Shown in pieces: positions 40,097 through 48,257 of a stretch of 64,000 nucleotides of DNA. The stretch is from contig SJPJ01000001.1 in the NCBI GenBank assembly GCA_007859835.1, positions 5,074,278-5,138,277 of the forward strand, in the 5' to 3' direction. The position numbers and the translations under genes are program-made. Numbering within the stretch: position 1 is the first letter of the stretch; each line of letters begins with the position of its first letter. A model generated the notes under the pieces. The model did no database searches. It was given only the letters and a program-made list of their open reading frames with translations, and had not been told where the DNA came from. Source of the DNA: Novipirellula herctigrandis. Lineage in GTDB: Bacteria; Planctomycetota; Planctomycetia; Pirellulales; Pirellulaceae.

Positions 40097-41515
40097 CTAG
40101 AGGGCGTCCACACGAATTTGCAGTCGTTCATGGCGATCATCCCAGCCCAATATTTTGCCTTGCCCATGCCACAATTCGCGGCCAATCTGCTCGAATTCAT
40201 CTGCCAAGTGGTGTGGCACGTAGAGCACCAGCGGCAACGGGGGATCTTCGGCGTTTGCCCAAACTGCATATCCTCCATCGAAAACATGGGGGTCGTCGCT
40301 GCCGGCGTACAATAACCGCCGTTCGACCCTTGCCGAGATTTGGAATGTCAATCCCGTCACTGCGTCGACCAGCATTTCGCGTTGCGACGGGTCGTCGCGT
40401 ACGGCCCAAAGGTGTCCGGCGGTCTCATCGAAAGTGATCGAATCTGACGGCATGGCCCGCTCCGGTCCTCGTCCGCCGGGTGCCGCTCCAGCCATGATTT
40501 CTGGAAGCGGTTTGCCCTGCACTTGGCCTGCTTTCCCCGACGGCAATACCTCAAGCGGAATCGCTTTGTGCCAATCAGGCCAACGCGGGATATCGATGCG
40601 AAGGTCGGTAGACCATATTAATTTGTTGTCCGTCAAATCGATCGAATAGGGCGCGTCACTGGGTAGTGAGACCGACAAATCAAAACGGTGTTCTTTATTC
40701 GCATTTAGAGTCGTCGGACCTTCCAACTGTTCCTTTTGCTCATAGAACAAATGCTTATGGGTTTTTCGATTGCTTCCACTGCCGCTGACGCATTCTTCGC
40801 GAGCCGAGAAGGTCATTGAGATACTATTGATTGAAACATTGCGACGTGGCCGGACAACGAGTTCACCTTGAGCTTGCTGGCCCGGCGCAACGGAGGCAGT
40901 TGCAAAGTCACAAACCACCTCGCCCAGCAAATATCGCGGTAGAAAGACACGGAATAGATAAAATCCACCCGCTACAAGCATCACCAAGGTCAGCAAGACA
41001 AACGGAACGATGGACTTTCCTGCTACCGCAAAACCGCCAAAAAAAGAGACTGACCATATAACAACAAAAAGTCCAATCGCCCACCTCGCCAATTGTTTTG
41101 TTGGCACTTTGGTGGAAGCAATCGCTTGTTCCCTGTTGCATGTGGGACGCATCAGGAAAGGGACCGATGCTTTGGGGTCGAAACTCCAGGGGATCTTCGC
41201 GCGTGCATCGATATAGTGATCGATGTTCAAGTAGCGACCGTGATAGCTCGGCGGCCATTCCGCGATCGACAGTTCAAACGGGTACGATTCGGACTGGCCC
41301 TCGGTCCATTCGCCTTTGAAGAGCGTTTTCGATTCTGCGGTTCCTTTTGCTACGTTTCCTTGGCCATGTGTTCGCCAAACCGATTCCACAACAAGTCCAC
41401 TACACGACACACCTTTATCAACGTGGACATGAAGCGTTCCACGAATTGTCGCGCCGCCATCATGAAGGAATTCAGGCTCTTTTTCCAACTCAATCGATAA
41501 ATCGCATTTCGCCAT
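40097..41515 (-). CDS. Two-domain arrestin-like membrane protein
   Basis: A 472-residue protein I do not match to a named family. Residues 1-120 look like an arrestin-type beta sandwich: an amphipathic first strand, GGATIRGTLHVHV, WRTHGQG, SYPFELSIAEWPPSYHGRY. Two TM segments follow (about 144-164 and 168-190). Residues 200-325 form a second arrestin-like domain (GQQAQGELVVRP, ISMTFSAREECVSGSG, HRFDLSVSLPSDAPYS). A cytoplasmic C-terminal region of about 145 residues ends in a DDRHERLQIRVDAL segment. ATG at 41515 overlaps the end of the ATPase gene by 26 bases, so the two are co-expressed. Arrestin-like proteins such as Spo0M bind membranes or partners; the role here is unknown. Confidence 0.75.
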   Translation of the reverse strand: MAKCDLSIELEKEPEFLHDGGATIRGTLHVHVDKGVSCSGLVVESVWRTHGQGNVAKGTAESKTLFKGEWTEGQSESYPFELSIAEWPPSYHGRYLNIDHYIDARAKIPWSFDPKASVPFLMRPTCNREQAIASTKVPTKQLARWAIGLFVVIWSVSFFGGFAVAGKSIVPFVLLTLVMLVAGGFYLFRVFLPRYLLGEVVCDFATASVAPGQQAQGELVVRPRRNVSINSISMTFSAREECVSGSGSNRKTHKHLFYEQKEQLEGPTTLNANKEHRFDLSVSLPSDAPYSIDLTDNKLIWSTDLRIDIPRWPDWHKAIPLEVLPSGKAGQVQGKPLPEIMAGAAPGGRGPERAMPSDSITFDETAGHLWAVRDDPSQREMLVDAVTGLTFQISARVERRLLYAGSDDPHVFDGGYAVWANAEDPPLPLVLYVPHHLADEFEQIGRELWHGQGKILGWDDRHERLQIRVDAL

Positions 41516-42149
41516 CGCTATACACCTGCTTTTGAACCTGGTCGTACAAGTAACTTTCCATCGCCCTGATATCACTACCGAACTGTCGGACCAACTCCGC
41601 TGCATCGGCTCGTGAAAGAACCGGAATCGGGCCAGCGTTCAAACGTGACGCCTCAATTCGCCGGTTCAAGCACTCCCAAATCAAATTCGCATCCCCATCT
41701 CGCCCCAATCGGTAAGTCTTGACGCGGTAACCAAATGATCGCAGTGGACGAGATAAATCGCGATGAGTTGCCAAAACCAGCGTTAACCCTGATGAGAAAA
41801 TCGTTCGCATCACGCTTCGCGGTAACCGCTGGGCTTCGTCAATCATCAACGGATATCCCGTTGGGATTGCGCCACAGGGTCGATCCTCCTCAAGATAGAC
41901 ATAGGCGGCTTCGGGCAATTCTTTTCCAATCGCGAGCATTCGCGTTGTCTTGCCACGTCCGCACTCGCCGATGAATTGAATCGCAATGCGTGGCTGGTTT
42001 AGGACGCCAACGATTTCCGAGATATCCACCACCGCAAGTTCGGCTCGTTCGTCGGGTGTCAATTCACCAAACGGATTGCGAAATAAATTGCACCAACCCC
42101 AAGGACGGCCGCAGCGAACTTTGGGAAAGATGGTAGACTGGCCAATCAC
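41490..42149 (-). CDS. Small P-loop ATPase paired with the arrestin-like protein
   Basis: A 219-residue AAA-type ATPase. It has an N-terminal segment with WGWCNLFRNPFGELTPDER (residues 17-35), as in ExeA-like proteins; the P-loop GECGRGKT (61-68); Walker B LMIDEAQRL (101-109); and a sensor-like strand TLVLATHRD. The C-terminal 70 residues are helical. I use GTG at 42149, which has AAGGGG 8 bases upstream and leaves 76 bp before the divergent VTT gene. An ATG at 42227 is open in frame but would share the CATG of the VTT start. Its stop lies inside the next gene, which it overlaps by 26 bases. The function is unknown; it may drive or sense the membrane partner. Confidence 0.75.
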   Translation of the reverse strand: MIGQSTIFPKVRCGRPWGWCNLFRNPFGELTPDERAELAVVDISEIVGVLNQPRIAIQFIGECGRGKTTRMLAIGKELPEAAYVYLEEDRPCGAIPTGYPLMIDEAQRLPRSVMRTIFSSGLTLVLATHRDLSRPLRSFGYRVKTYRLGRDGDANLIWECLNRRIEASRLNAGPIPVLSRADAAELVRQFGSDIRAMESYLYDQVQKQVYSDGEMRFID

Positions 42150-42157
42150 AAAAAAGT

Positions 42158-42163
42158 CCCCTT
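42158..42163 (-). promoter_or_regulatory. Ribosome binding site supporting a GTG start of the ATPase
   Basis: AAGGGG on the minus strand, 8 bases before the GTG at 42149, fits a start better than the ATG at 42227. Confidence 0.45.
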
Positions 42164-42225
42164 CATTCAAGTCATGTGATTTGTCATTCCGCCTATCATC
42201 GCACAAATTGCATTCGATCGACAGC

Positions 42226-42921
42226 ATGGCTAGCCCAACCGACTCACGACGATTTCCTTTTCGCTTGATCGTTCCCGCTGTCTTGTTGTTGGCGGCATTG
42301 CTTTTCGCCGCTGTCGGAGTGGACGTTGACGAAGTCCAACAATGGATTGCCAACCAAGGAAATGCTGCGACCTTTCTTTTCGTCGTCGTTGGCATTGTGA
42401 TGATGAGCACGGTGGTTCCCAAAACTGCGATTGCCGTTTCCGCCGGCGCGCTATTCGGGATGCTCACTGGCTCGCTACTGTTGTTATTGATTGCCACACT
42501 TGCCGCAATGCTGAATTATGCGATTGGGCGTTGGTGGCTGCGCCGATACCTTGATGAAAAGGTCGCCAGCAGCAAGAGTCCGTGGGCAGCCGTGATTCGC
42601 GAGATGGCGGCCGAGGCCGGAGTTGGCTTTCATTTGTTGATCAGGCTATCGCCGATTCCCACCATGATGATTAGCTATTCCATGGGAGCTAGTTCGGCGC
42701 GTCGGATTCCCTATTTGATCGCAGCGATCGCCGCAGTCGTGCCGCATTCGATTTGGGTCTATAGCGGTTCATCCGCAATGGTTGCTGGAAGTGACTCGGG
42801 AAATGGATTGGCATGGCTGCATACCGCAATCGCGATCACGTTTGGGTTGGTTGTGGGCATTGTGGTCCCGCGCGAAGCAATGCGGCGTCTTGCAAAGCAG
42901 AGCGGTGAAATGGAAACTTGA
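42226..42921 (+). CDS. VTT-domain (TVP38/TMEM64, DedA-like) membrane protein
   Basis: A 231-residue inner-membrane protein. Its TM segments include LIVPAVLLLAALLFAAVGV, FLFVVVGIVMMSTVVP, the typical GALFGMLTGSLLLLLIATLA stretch (read as GALFG then hydrophobic) and LLIRLSPIPTMMISYSMGAS, which is the VTT hallmark with its Arg and Pro. Related proteins are scramblases or carriers of lipid intermediates. The start codon ATG at 42226 overlaps a divergent CATG (possible alternative ATPase start). It is followed 66 bp later by the PH-domain gene in the same direction. Confidence 0.9.
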   Translation: MASPTDSRRFPFRLIVPAVLLLAALLFAAVGVDVDEVQQWIANQGNAATFLFVVVGIVMMSTVVPKTAIAVSAGALFGMLTGSLLLLLIATLAAMLNYAIGRWWLRRYLDEKVASSKSPWAAVIREMAAEAGVGFHLLIRLSPIPTMMISYSMGASSARRIPYLIAAIAAVVPHSIWVYSGSSAMVAGSDSGNGLAWLHTAIAITFGLVVGIVVPREAMRRLAKQSGEMET

Positions 42922-42987
42922 GCTTATCGGACCTGCCTTGTTTCTCACCGCGCGACTACAATATCCGTTAGCAACACTCGGTATTTC

Positions 42988-43434
42988 GTGAACCACATGA
43001 ATGACGCTCCTAAGACTCAAAAACCGCCGATTCGTTTCGATTCCGCTGTCGACCTTTGGCTCGCGGCGCTGTTGTTTCTCGCGCCCGTGATCGCCGCTTT
43101 CGCAGGCATTTACTTAATCCTTGATGGCAACCCAGGCGACGCATCGATCTTATTTCTGATCGGTGCCGCATCGTTAGCGATAACTGGCCTTTTCACCGTT
43201 CCGTGTCGTTACACGGTCCTTGAAGATTCCGTTTCGATTCGTTGTGGGTTGCTTTGTTACCAGATCCCGTTTGACCAAATTCAATCGGTGGAAAAATCGG
43301 GAAGCCTGTACAGTGCGCCGGCGCTTTCGATTCGTCGTGTAGCGATTCGAACTGAAAAACGAATCTACCTTGTCTCACCCAAAGACCGCAACGAATTCAT
43401 CGAGACGTTACGACGAATCGCCAAGATCGATTGA
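42988..43434 (+). CDS. Bacterial PH-domain membrane protein (PF06713-like)
   Basis: A 148-residue protein with two N-terminal TM segments (LWLAALLFLAPVIAAFAGIYLI; ILFLIGAASLAITGLF), followed by a short PH-like domain. Its signature is the segment with SAPALSIRRVAIRT and the terminal LVSPKDRNEFIETL, which matches the bacterial PH family PF06713. GTG at 42988 or ATG at 42997 could be the start. Its 3' end overlaps the convergent methyltransferase gene by 27 bases. The function is unknown; such domains act at membranes. Confidence 0.82.
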   Translation: MNHMNDAPKTQKPPIRFDSAVDLWLAALLFLAPVIAAFAGIYLILDGNPGDASILFLIGAASLAITGLFTVPCRYTVLEDSVSIRCGLLCYQIPFDQIQSVEKSGSLYSAPALSIRRVAIRTEKRIYLVSPKDRNEFIETLRRIAKID

Positions 43435-44271
43435 TTGGCGGCAGAACACATACTCGTTGCATCCCCAGCCGTTGCCGACGGTTTTTAACGAGTCGAGGAC
43501 GAATCCCCGCTTGCGAAGCGGGACGATGATCTGCTCAGCGGTGGCCACTTCGAAAGGCAACCCGCCGACCCAGTCGACCCAGTCGTGCCACGCCGACATG
43601 CCCCGGTCTCGTCGTTTTGCTTTCCAGTCCGCAAAGGGCAGTGGGTTCTTACCTCGCAGTAATCTCGCCAATGCGAACTTCAATTCGTAAGCAGCGGCAA
43701 CGACGGTCACCCAACCGCCCCGCAGTCCTCGGGGCAAGCGATTGTAAATCTGTTTGATTTTCAACCAACGTCGGCTCGCACTTCCTTGGTCGTTGTAGAT
43801 TGCGATGAACAATTGGCCCCCGGAAATCGTGCGATCAGCAGCGATTTCGATTGCTTCGGTCATGTTGCCGGTATGATGAAGTACGCCCCATGAATACACA
43901 ACTTCGAATTGGCCGAGCGCAGTGATCCATGCTCGGTCGAGAACGGATCCGTGATGGATTTTCCAATCAAGTCCGTCTTTTCCAAAACGGCGTTTCAGTT
44001 CGCCCGTGCACCAGACGCTGTCGGCATCGTAGTCGATCGAAGTAACCTCTGCGCCTAGCCGATGCGCGGCGAGCGAAAAGAGTCCGCTGCCGCTACCAAT
44101 GTCAAGAAAACGCTTGCCGCGGAGTGATTCGCATTGGAGATTATTTTTCAGCGAAGTCACTGCTTCGTCGATTCGGGCTTCGTCCAACGATGCGAGAAAT
44201 CCTCTCCAATTTTCGCCAAACGCGAAACGTGGTTCGTTTTCTTCACTGGGTAAGTTTCGTTGGGGCACCAT
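43408..44271 (-). CDS. Class I SAM-dependent methyltransferase
   Basis: A 287-residue methyltransferase with motif I FLDIGSGSGLFSLAA (about residues 57-71), the acidic loop IDYDADS, and motif IV region VVYSWGVLHHTGNM. The start of the protein (FAFGENWRGFLASLDEARI) and an extended region after the core (YNRLPRGLRGGW, FADWKAKRRDRGMSAWHDWVDWVGG) suggest a subfamily that acts on a small molecule or lipid. The substrate is not evident. It overlaps the PH gene on the other strand by 27 bases. Confidence 0.88.
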   Translation of the reverse strand: MVPQRNLPSEENEPRFAFGENWRGFLASLDEARIDEAVTSLKNNLQCESLRGKRFLDIGSGSGLFSLAAHRLGAEVTSIDYDADSVWCTGELKRRFGKDGLDWKIHHGSVLDRAWITALGQFEVVYSWGVLHHTGNMTEAIEIAADRTISGGQLFIAIYNDQGSASRRWLKIKQIYNRLPRGLRGGWVTVVAAAYELKFALARLLRGKNPLPFADWKAKRRDRGMSAWHDWVDWVGGLPFEVATAEQIIVPLRKRGFVLDSLKTVGNGWGCNEYVFCRQSIDLGDSS

Positions 44272-44566
44272 CGGATCCTGAGGAGAGCTTTCACGATTAT
44301 AGCGGGCGTTAGGGGTTTACTCACCCGCATAGTTTACCCAATGCGGGCATCGCTCAGAACATGAGTACGGCACAGCTCCGACACAATTCGCACCACCCCA
44401 GACGGGGCACACCGGTTTGTTCGGTTCTTGTAACAAACGAGTACACACAAAAAGGTAATTGGAACGATAGAAAATGCACTACGGTTTCTTCTAATGTTTT
44501 TATGCCTCTCTGCTTGAGCAACCTGAATCTCTTTGTGGATTGGCGTTTACGGGATCACACTAAGCT
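44272..44566. other. Intergenic region between divergent genes
   Basis: About 295 bp containing the promoters of the methyltransferase and the outer-membrane protein. I see no RNA gene, clear promoter or strong hairpin. Confidence 0.5.
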
Positions 44567-45451
44567 ATGCGTTACACCCTCCCCCTGATGCTAACCTTGC
44601 TTTCGTTGCTATTTTCTTCTCATGCACAAGCTCAGAGCACGATTAGTCACACACCCTTCAATTTGACGGCCAGCACAGGCGCTTGGATCGCCGATCTGCC
44701 CGATTACGACCTCGGGACCAACGCAAGCGGTGGTTCTGCGTTTTTCGATAACCAGAGCGATTTTGGCGGCATTGTCAGACTTGACGCCGTCCGCCGTGCT
44801 CTCGGCACGCGGACCAGCTTTGAAGGAAATATATTCTATGCCTTTGCGGATTCGTCGAGCGACGGCAACCTCGGTGACATTACCTTTGCCAATCCTGCCG
44901 ACGGAGCCGGTGTTGCTCTGACAGGCGCCAATCCACGCTTCGATGGGAGCGTTCGTCACTATGGTGGCGACTTGATCATTCGCGACACATGGCAAACCCG
45001 ATTCGGTGGCCTGAATGCTGGTCTCGCCTACAGCTTTATGGCGTTTGACCAGGACTTTGATCTCGCGGATGGCTCCACGGCGTTGTTCCAAGAGAAACTC
45101 GATACCGATTTTCAGGGTGCAAAGATTGTCAGCGGATGGGACGGCTATTTATTTGGCCGAGCCAGCAAGCTTGATTTCAACGTTGGGTTCTATGACATGA
45201 ATGTTGATTATCTCGCGGTTCCAGGTTCGGTGGCCGCCTCGTCGGCGAGTGAAATGCAGCAAACAACCTATACGGTTGAAACCGCGTTCACGACGCGGTC
45301 GAACATCCGTGGTGTTGATGTTGGCTTGACCGTCGGAGTGACCTACTTCTCTGACATGCCCGTGATTGATCACGTAGCGGGTTCCCCCGCGTCGTTGAGC
45401 ACTGATGATGCCGTAACGGTTTCGTGCATGTTAGAACTTCTGTTGTTCTAA
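44567..45451 (+). CDS. Exported outer-membrane barrel-like protein
   Basis: A 294-residue protein with a signal peptide (YTLPLMLTLLSLLFSSHAQAQ) and many alternating aromatic/polar beta strands (FGGIVRLDAVRRALG, SFEGNIFYAFAD, LIIRDTWQTRFGGLNAGLAYSF). The C-terminus ends LELLLF, a Phe-ended strand typical of outer-membrane proteins. The repetitive Gly/Asp turns recall the Lpg1974-type pore family, but I cannot assign this firmly. It stands alone, without an operon partner. Confidence 0.65.
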   Translation: MRYTLPLMLTLLSLLFSSHAQAQSTISHTPFNLTASTGAWIADLPDYDLGTNASGGSAFFDNQSDFGGIVRLDAVRRALGTRTSFEGNIFYAFADSSSDGNLGDITFANPADGAGVALTGANPRFDGSVRHYGGDLIIRDTWQTRFGGLNAGLAYSFMAFDQDFDLADGSTALFQEKLDTDFQGAKIVSGWDGYLFGRASKLDFNVGFYDMNVDYLAVPGSVAASSASEMQQTTYTVETAFTTRSNIRGVDVGLTVGVTYFSDMPVIDHVAGSPASLSTDDAVTVSCMLELLLF

Positions 45452-45536
45452 TTGTCACACACAGGCTCCCACACAAGCCGCAGTGTCGTGGTAGAATTGG
45501 CTTCAAACGTTTGACGCCAATTCTATTCCACTCGCT

Positions 45537-47417
45537 TTGCGCACAGAACGGCTTGTGACCCCATCAACTGACTCCTTTCCACCGGCGGACTCCTCTTGCG
45601 AATCGATCGCTGAACTTGTTTCGCGATTGGGGAAACCCCCTGAATCGGTCGTTGAAGTTTGGTGTAATCAACTTCGTGATGCAGCGATCGATCACGAAAA
45701 TCGACTCGGGCATCCGCTAGCCGAGATTGATTTGGCCCAGTGGTTTCTTGGTCCCGAAGGAGAGCTTTGGTTTGCGGGCCAGTGTTATGCATGTCCACCG
45801 ACTTCCCAGTTCGGTACGCCCATGAATGCCGCTAGTGAGGAACGCATCGAAGTGTTCCGAAATGCGGTACTTGGGAATTCGGTATTTGAGAATGCAGTAC
45901 TTGGGACTGAGGAAACGATCCGCCCTGAACTTCCTACCACCGACCAAAGCGAGTTTGGGAAAGAGCCGAAATCGAAATCCAAGAAAGGTTGGTTCGCCGC
46001 CGCCGCGGCAGGTCTCTTGTTCGCCCTGCTGATGGCTTATCCTTTCATCCGTCGGGACGCGAGTGTGGCATCGAATCGCAACGAGAGCGTATCCGCGCCC
46101 TCGCAACCGCCGCTGAAGGGTGTGGCGTCGGATCCCAAAAGTCCCGAAGCGATTCGCGATGAATCACTATCGCTTGAGACGTTCGACAATGCCCCAGACC
46201 TCACCGACGAGTCACCGGTGCCAGAATTGCATTCTTTACTTTCGGTTGATTCTTTGCTGCCTGCGGTACCAAGGGTTGTGTCACCGCCATCACACGGAAT
46301 TGAAAGTGCTGAAGCCGAACAAACACAATCATCCGACGCTCCAAACATGTCACTTGGGGCGAATGACCCCAATGATGGACCCGCAACGGTAGATGCTTTA
46401 GAGGCCGTTCCGGACGCCGAATTGCCGGAAGCTCCTCAAAGAGTCCGAATCGCTCCGGTTCAAGCCAATGCGTTTCCTGTTTGGGGTGACGATCCTGACC
46501 CGAGTCTGATCGACAACCTTTCGCCGGGAAAGCTCACTTTGCAATTTCCCATCGATGTGCCAATGGTGTTGGTCCCAGGCGAATCGAAAGATGGATACTT
46601 CATTCATGACTCTCGAAGTGAAACGGACGTTGCAACGTTAGAGGTGGTTGATGGCAGCTACGCGTTTCAATGGGCCAATGAAATAAAGTCGGCTTCAGCC
46701 GCGGCGACACTTCATCATGGTCGACTGCAAGATGCGAAAGGCCATATCACTTACTTGCGTCAGAGCGTCGAAGCCGATCCATGGCCAATGGCGTTTGCAC
46801 AAACGGATTACCGTCCAACTTGGGAACTCGGTGGAATGATCCCACCTAACGTGACTCGGATTACGGTCGATTTTGAACTTCCCGAAGATATCGAAATTGG
46901 CTGGATCGATCCTGTTGATCCTGCTAGTCCTCGACGGGCGAAAGCTTTGGCGGTTCTAACGCACCGTAAACAAGAATTTGTCCAAATCGCGGTGCGGATG
47001 AATATTCGATGTACTTCCAAAATGTCGTGCGAAATTCGTTTCGCGGGACGTCTCGATCCGTCGATGCCTTGGCAAACCTTTACCGAAGACGGCTTGGCAC
47101 AACTCGCTAATCAATTGATCGAGCGGTCGTCGGTTTTGAACGAATTGCATCGGCGAAGTGAAGCGATCTATGACCAAGCGAGTTCGAGTCAGCGGCAAAA
47201 CCTAAGGCCACAACGCGAACAGCTTAAAGCGCAAATAAAGATAGCCGCGGAAATGTCAGAGCGGCTAGCAGTGTTGCAAGCTGGCGTCGCGGAGCTGCAG
47301 CTAGAAGGCAAAATTCGCTGCGAACTTTTGGTTCGATGGCCCGATGGCGATCAAGCGGTCCTGTCGATGCCGATCCTCGAAAAAGATGGAGATTCCGGTG
47401 ACCACGCCTCTGAATGA
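45537..47417 (+). CDS. Hypothetical single-pass membrane protein
   Basis: A 626-residue protein without a family I recognise. The first 150 residues are cytoplasmic and contain a DLAQWFLGPEGELWFAG segment of the type seen in signalling or TM-helper domains. One TM lies at about 152-171 (WFAAAAAGLLFALLMAYPFI). A long Pro/Ser/Glu-rich linker leads to an extracytoplasmic beta domain of about 250 residues (from TLQFPIDVPMVLVPGESKDG) and a helical coiled region (SQRQNLRPQREQLKAQIK). A small internal repeat (NAVLGNSVFENAVLGTEE) sits at 109-126. The start is uncertain: TTG at 45537 or GTG at 45555. The following methyltransferase overlaps it, so they share a transcript. Confidence 0.65.
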   Translation: MRTERLVTPSTDSFPPADSSCESIAELVSRLGKPPESVVEVWCNQLRDAAIDHENRLGHPLAEIDLAQWFLGPEGELWFAGQCYACPPTSQFGTPMNAASEERIEVFRNAVLGNSVFENAVLGTEETIRPELPTTDQSEFGKEPKSKSKKGWFAAAAAGLLFALLMAYPFIRRDASVASNRNESVSAPSQPPLKGVASDPKSPEAIRDESLSLETFDNAPDLTDESPVPELHSLLSVDSLLPAVPRVVSPPSHGIESAEAEQTQSSDAPNMSLGANDPNDGPATVDALEAVPDAELPEAPQRVRIAPVQANAFPVWGDDPDPSLIDNLSPGKLTLQFPIDVPMVLVPGESKDGYFIHDSRSETDVATLEVVDGSYAFQWANEIKSASAAATLHHGRLQDAKGHITYLRQSVEADPWPMAFAQTDYRPTWELGGMIPPNVTRITVDFELPEDIEIGWIDPVDPASPRRAKALAVLTHRKQEFVQIAVRMNIRCTSKMSCEIRFAGRLDPSMPWQTFTEDGLAQLANQLIERSSVLNELHRRSEAIYDQASSSQRQNLRPQREQLKAQIKIAAEMSERLAVLQAGVAELQLEGKIRCELLVRWPDGDQAVLSMPILEKDGDSGDHASE

Positions 47418-48138
47418 AAAATCGTCGACTCAAGAGATTCGTGAGCGGTTTGATGTTGACGTGGATCGATTCAGTCATCTCGAAACAGGGCAATCGGCGA
47501 CCATTGACGCGCCTTTGGCAATGGAGCTCATTACGGAGGCAGCGGTCGCGTCGACGAAACCGATTCGCCGAGTACTCGATATTGGATGTGGCGCAGGTAA
47601 CAACACGCTTCGACTTCGTAAGGCACTCAGTGAAGACTTTGAAGCGGATTTGTTGGACCTGAGCGAACCGATGCTTGATCGCGCGGAACTTCGAGTTAGT
47701 AGCGAGGGAGCAACCGAAGTCCGCCTTTGGCACGGTGATTTTCGTGACGCCGAATTACCAGAAGAATCCTATGACGTGATTCTTGCCGCTGCGGTACTGC
47801 ATCATTTGCGTGACGATACGGATTGGCTCAATGCATTCGAAAAGCTCTATCGCTTGCTGACCCCCGGCGGCAGCCTATGGATCACGGACTTGGTGTGGCA
47901 CGAAACCGAGTCGGTGCAAGCGACGATGTGGCAGCGGTATGCCGACTATTTGACGCAGCTAGGGGGCCAAACCTACTGCGACAAAGTGTTCGCCTATATC
48001 GATAAAGAAGATTCGCCGCGACCGGTCACTTACCAATTGGATCTGCTGCGGCGGGTTGGTTTTAGTGATGTGGAACTGCTTCATAAAAACTGCTGTTTCG
48101 CAGCATTTGGGGCGATCAAGACCGACAAACAGAAATGA
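47386..48138 (+). CDS. Class I SAM-dependent methyltransferase
   Basis: A 250-residue methyltransferase. Motif I is VLDIGCGAGNNTLRL, followed by LDLSEPMLDRAELR and the motif DVILAAAVLHHLRDD. The TPGGSLWITDLVW strand is typical of the Methyltransf_25/12 group. The start is taken at ATG 47386; a GTG at 47398 is possible. Its 5' end lies inside the preceding gene (32-base overlap), so it is co-expressed with that membrane protein. The substrate cannot be named. Confidence 0.88.
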   Translation: MEIPVTTPLNEKSSTQEIRERFDVDVDRFSHLETGQSATIDAPLAMELITEAAVASTKPIRRVLDIGCGAGNNTLRLRKALSEDFEADLLDLSEPMLDRAELRVSSEGATEVRLWHGDFRDAELPEESYDVILAAAVLHHLRDDTDWLNAFEKLYRLLTPGGSLWITDLVWHETESVQATMWQRYADYLTQLGGQTYCDKVFAYIDKEDSPRPVTYQLDLLRRVGFSDVELLHKNCCFAAFGAIKTDKQK

Positions 48139-48244
48139 AGTGAACGAATCTTATCGCTGACCGCCCCTTGTTCCAAATCCATCCATTCTGGACAATCCGG
48201 GTCCCTCACTTCGATTACAAACAGCCAACCCATCTTGGGTCCTT

Positions 48245-48250
48245 AAGGAG
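48245..48250 (+). promoter_or_regulatory. Ribosome binding site of the fumarase gene
   Basis: AAGGAG, 7 bases before the ATG at 48258. It excludes the 30-codon open extension upstream. Confidence 0.7.
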
Positions 48251-48257
48251 CATAACA

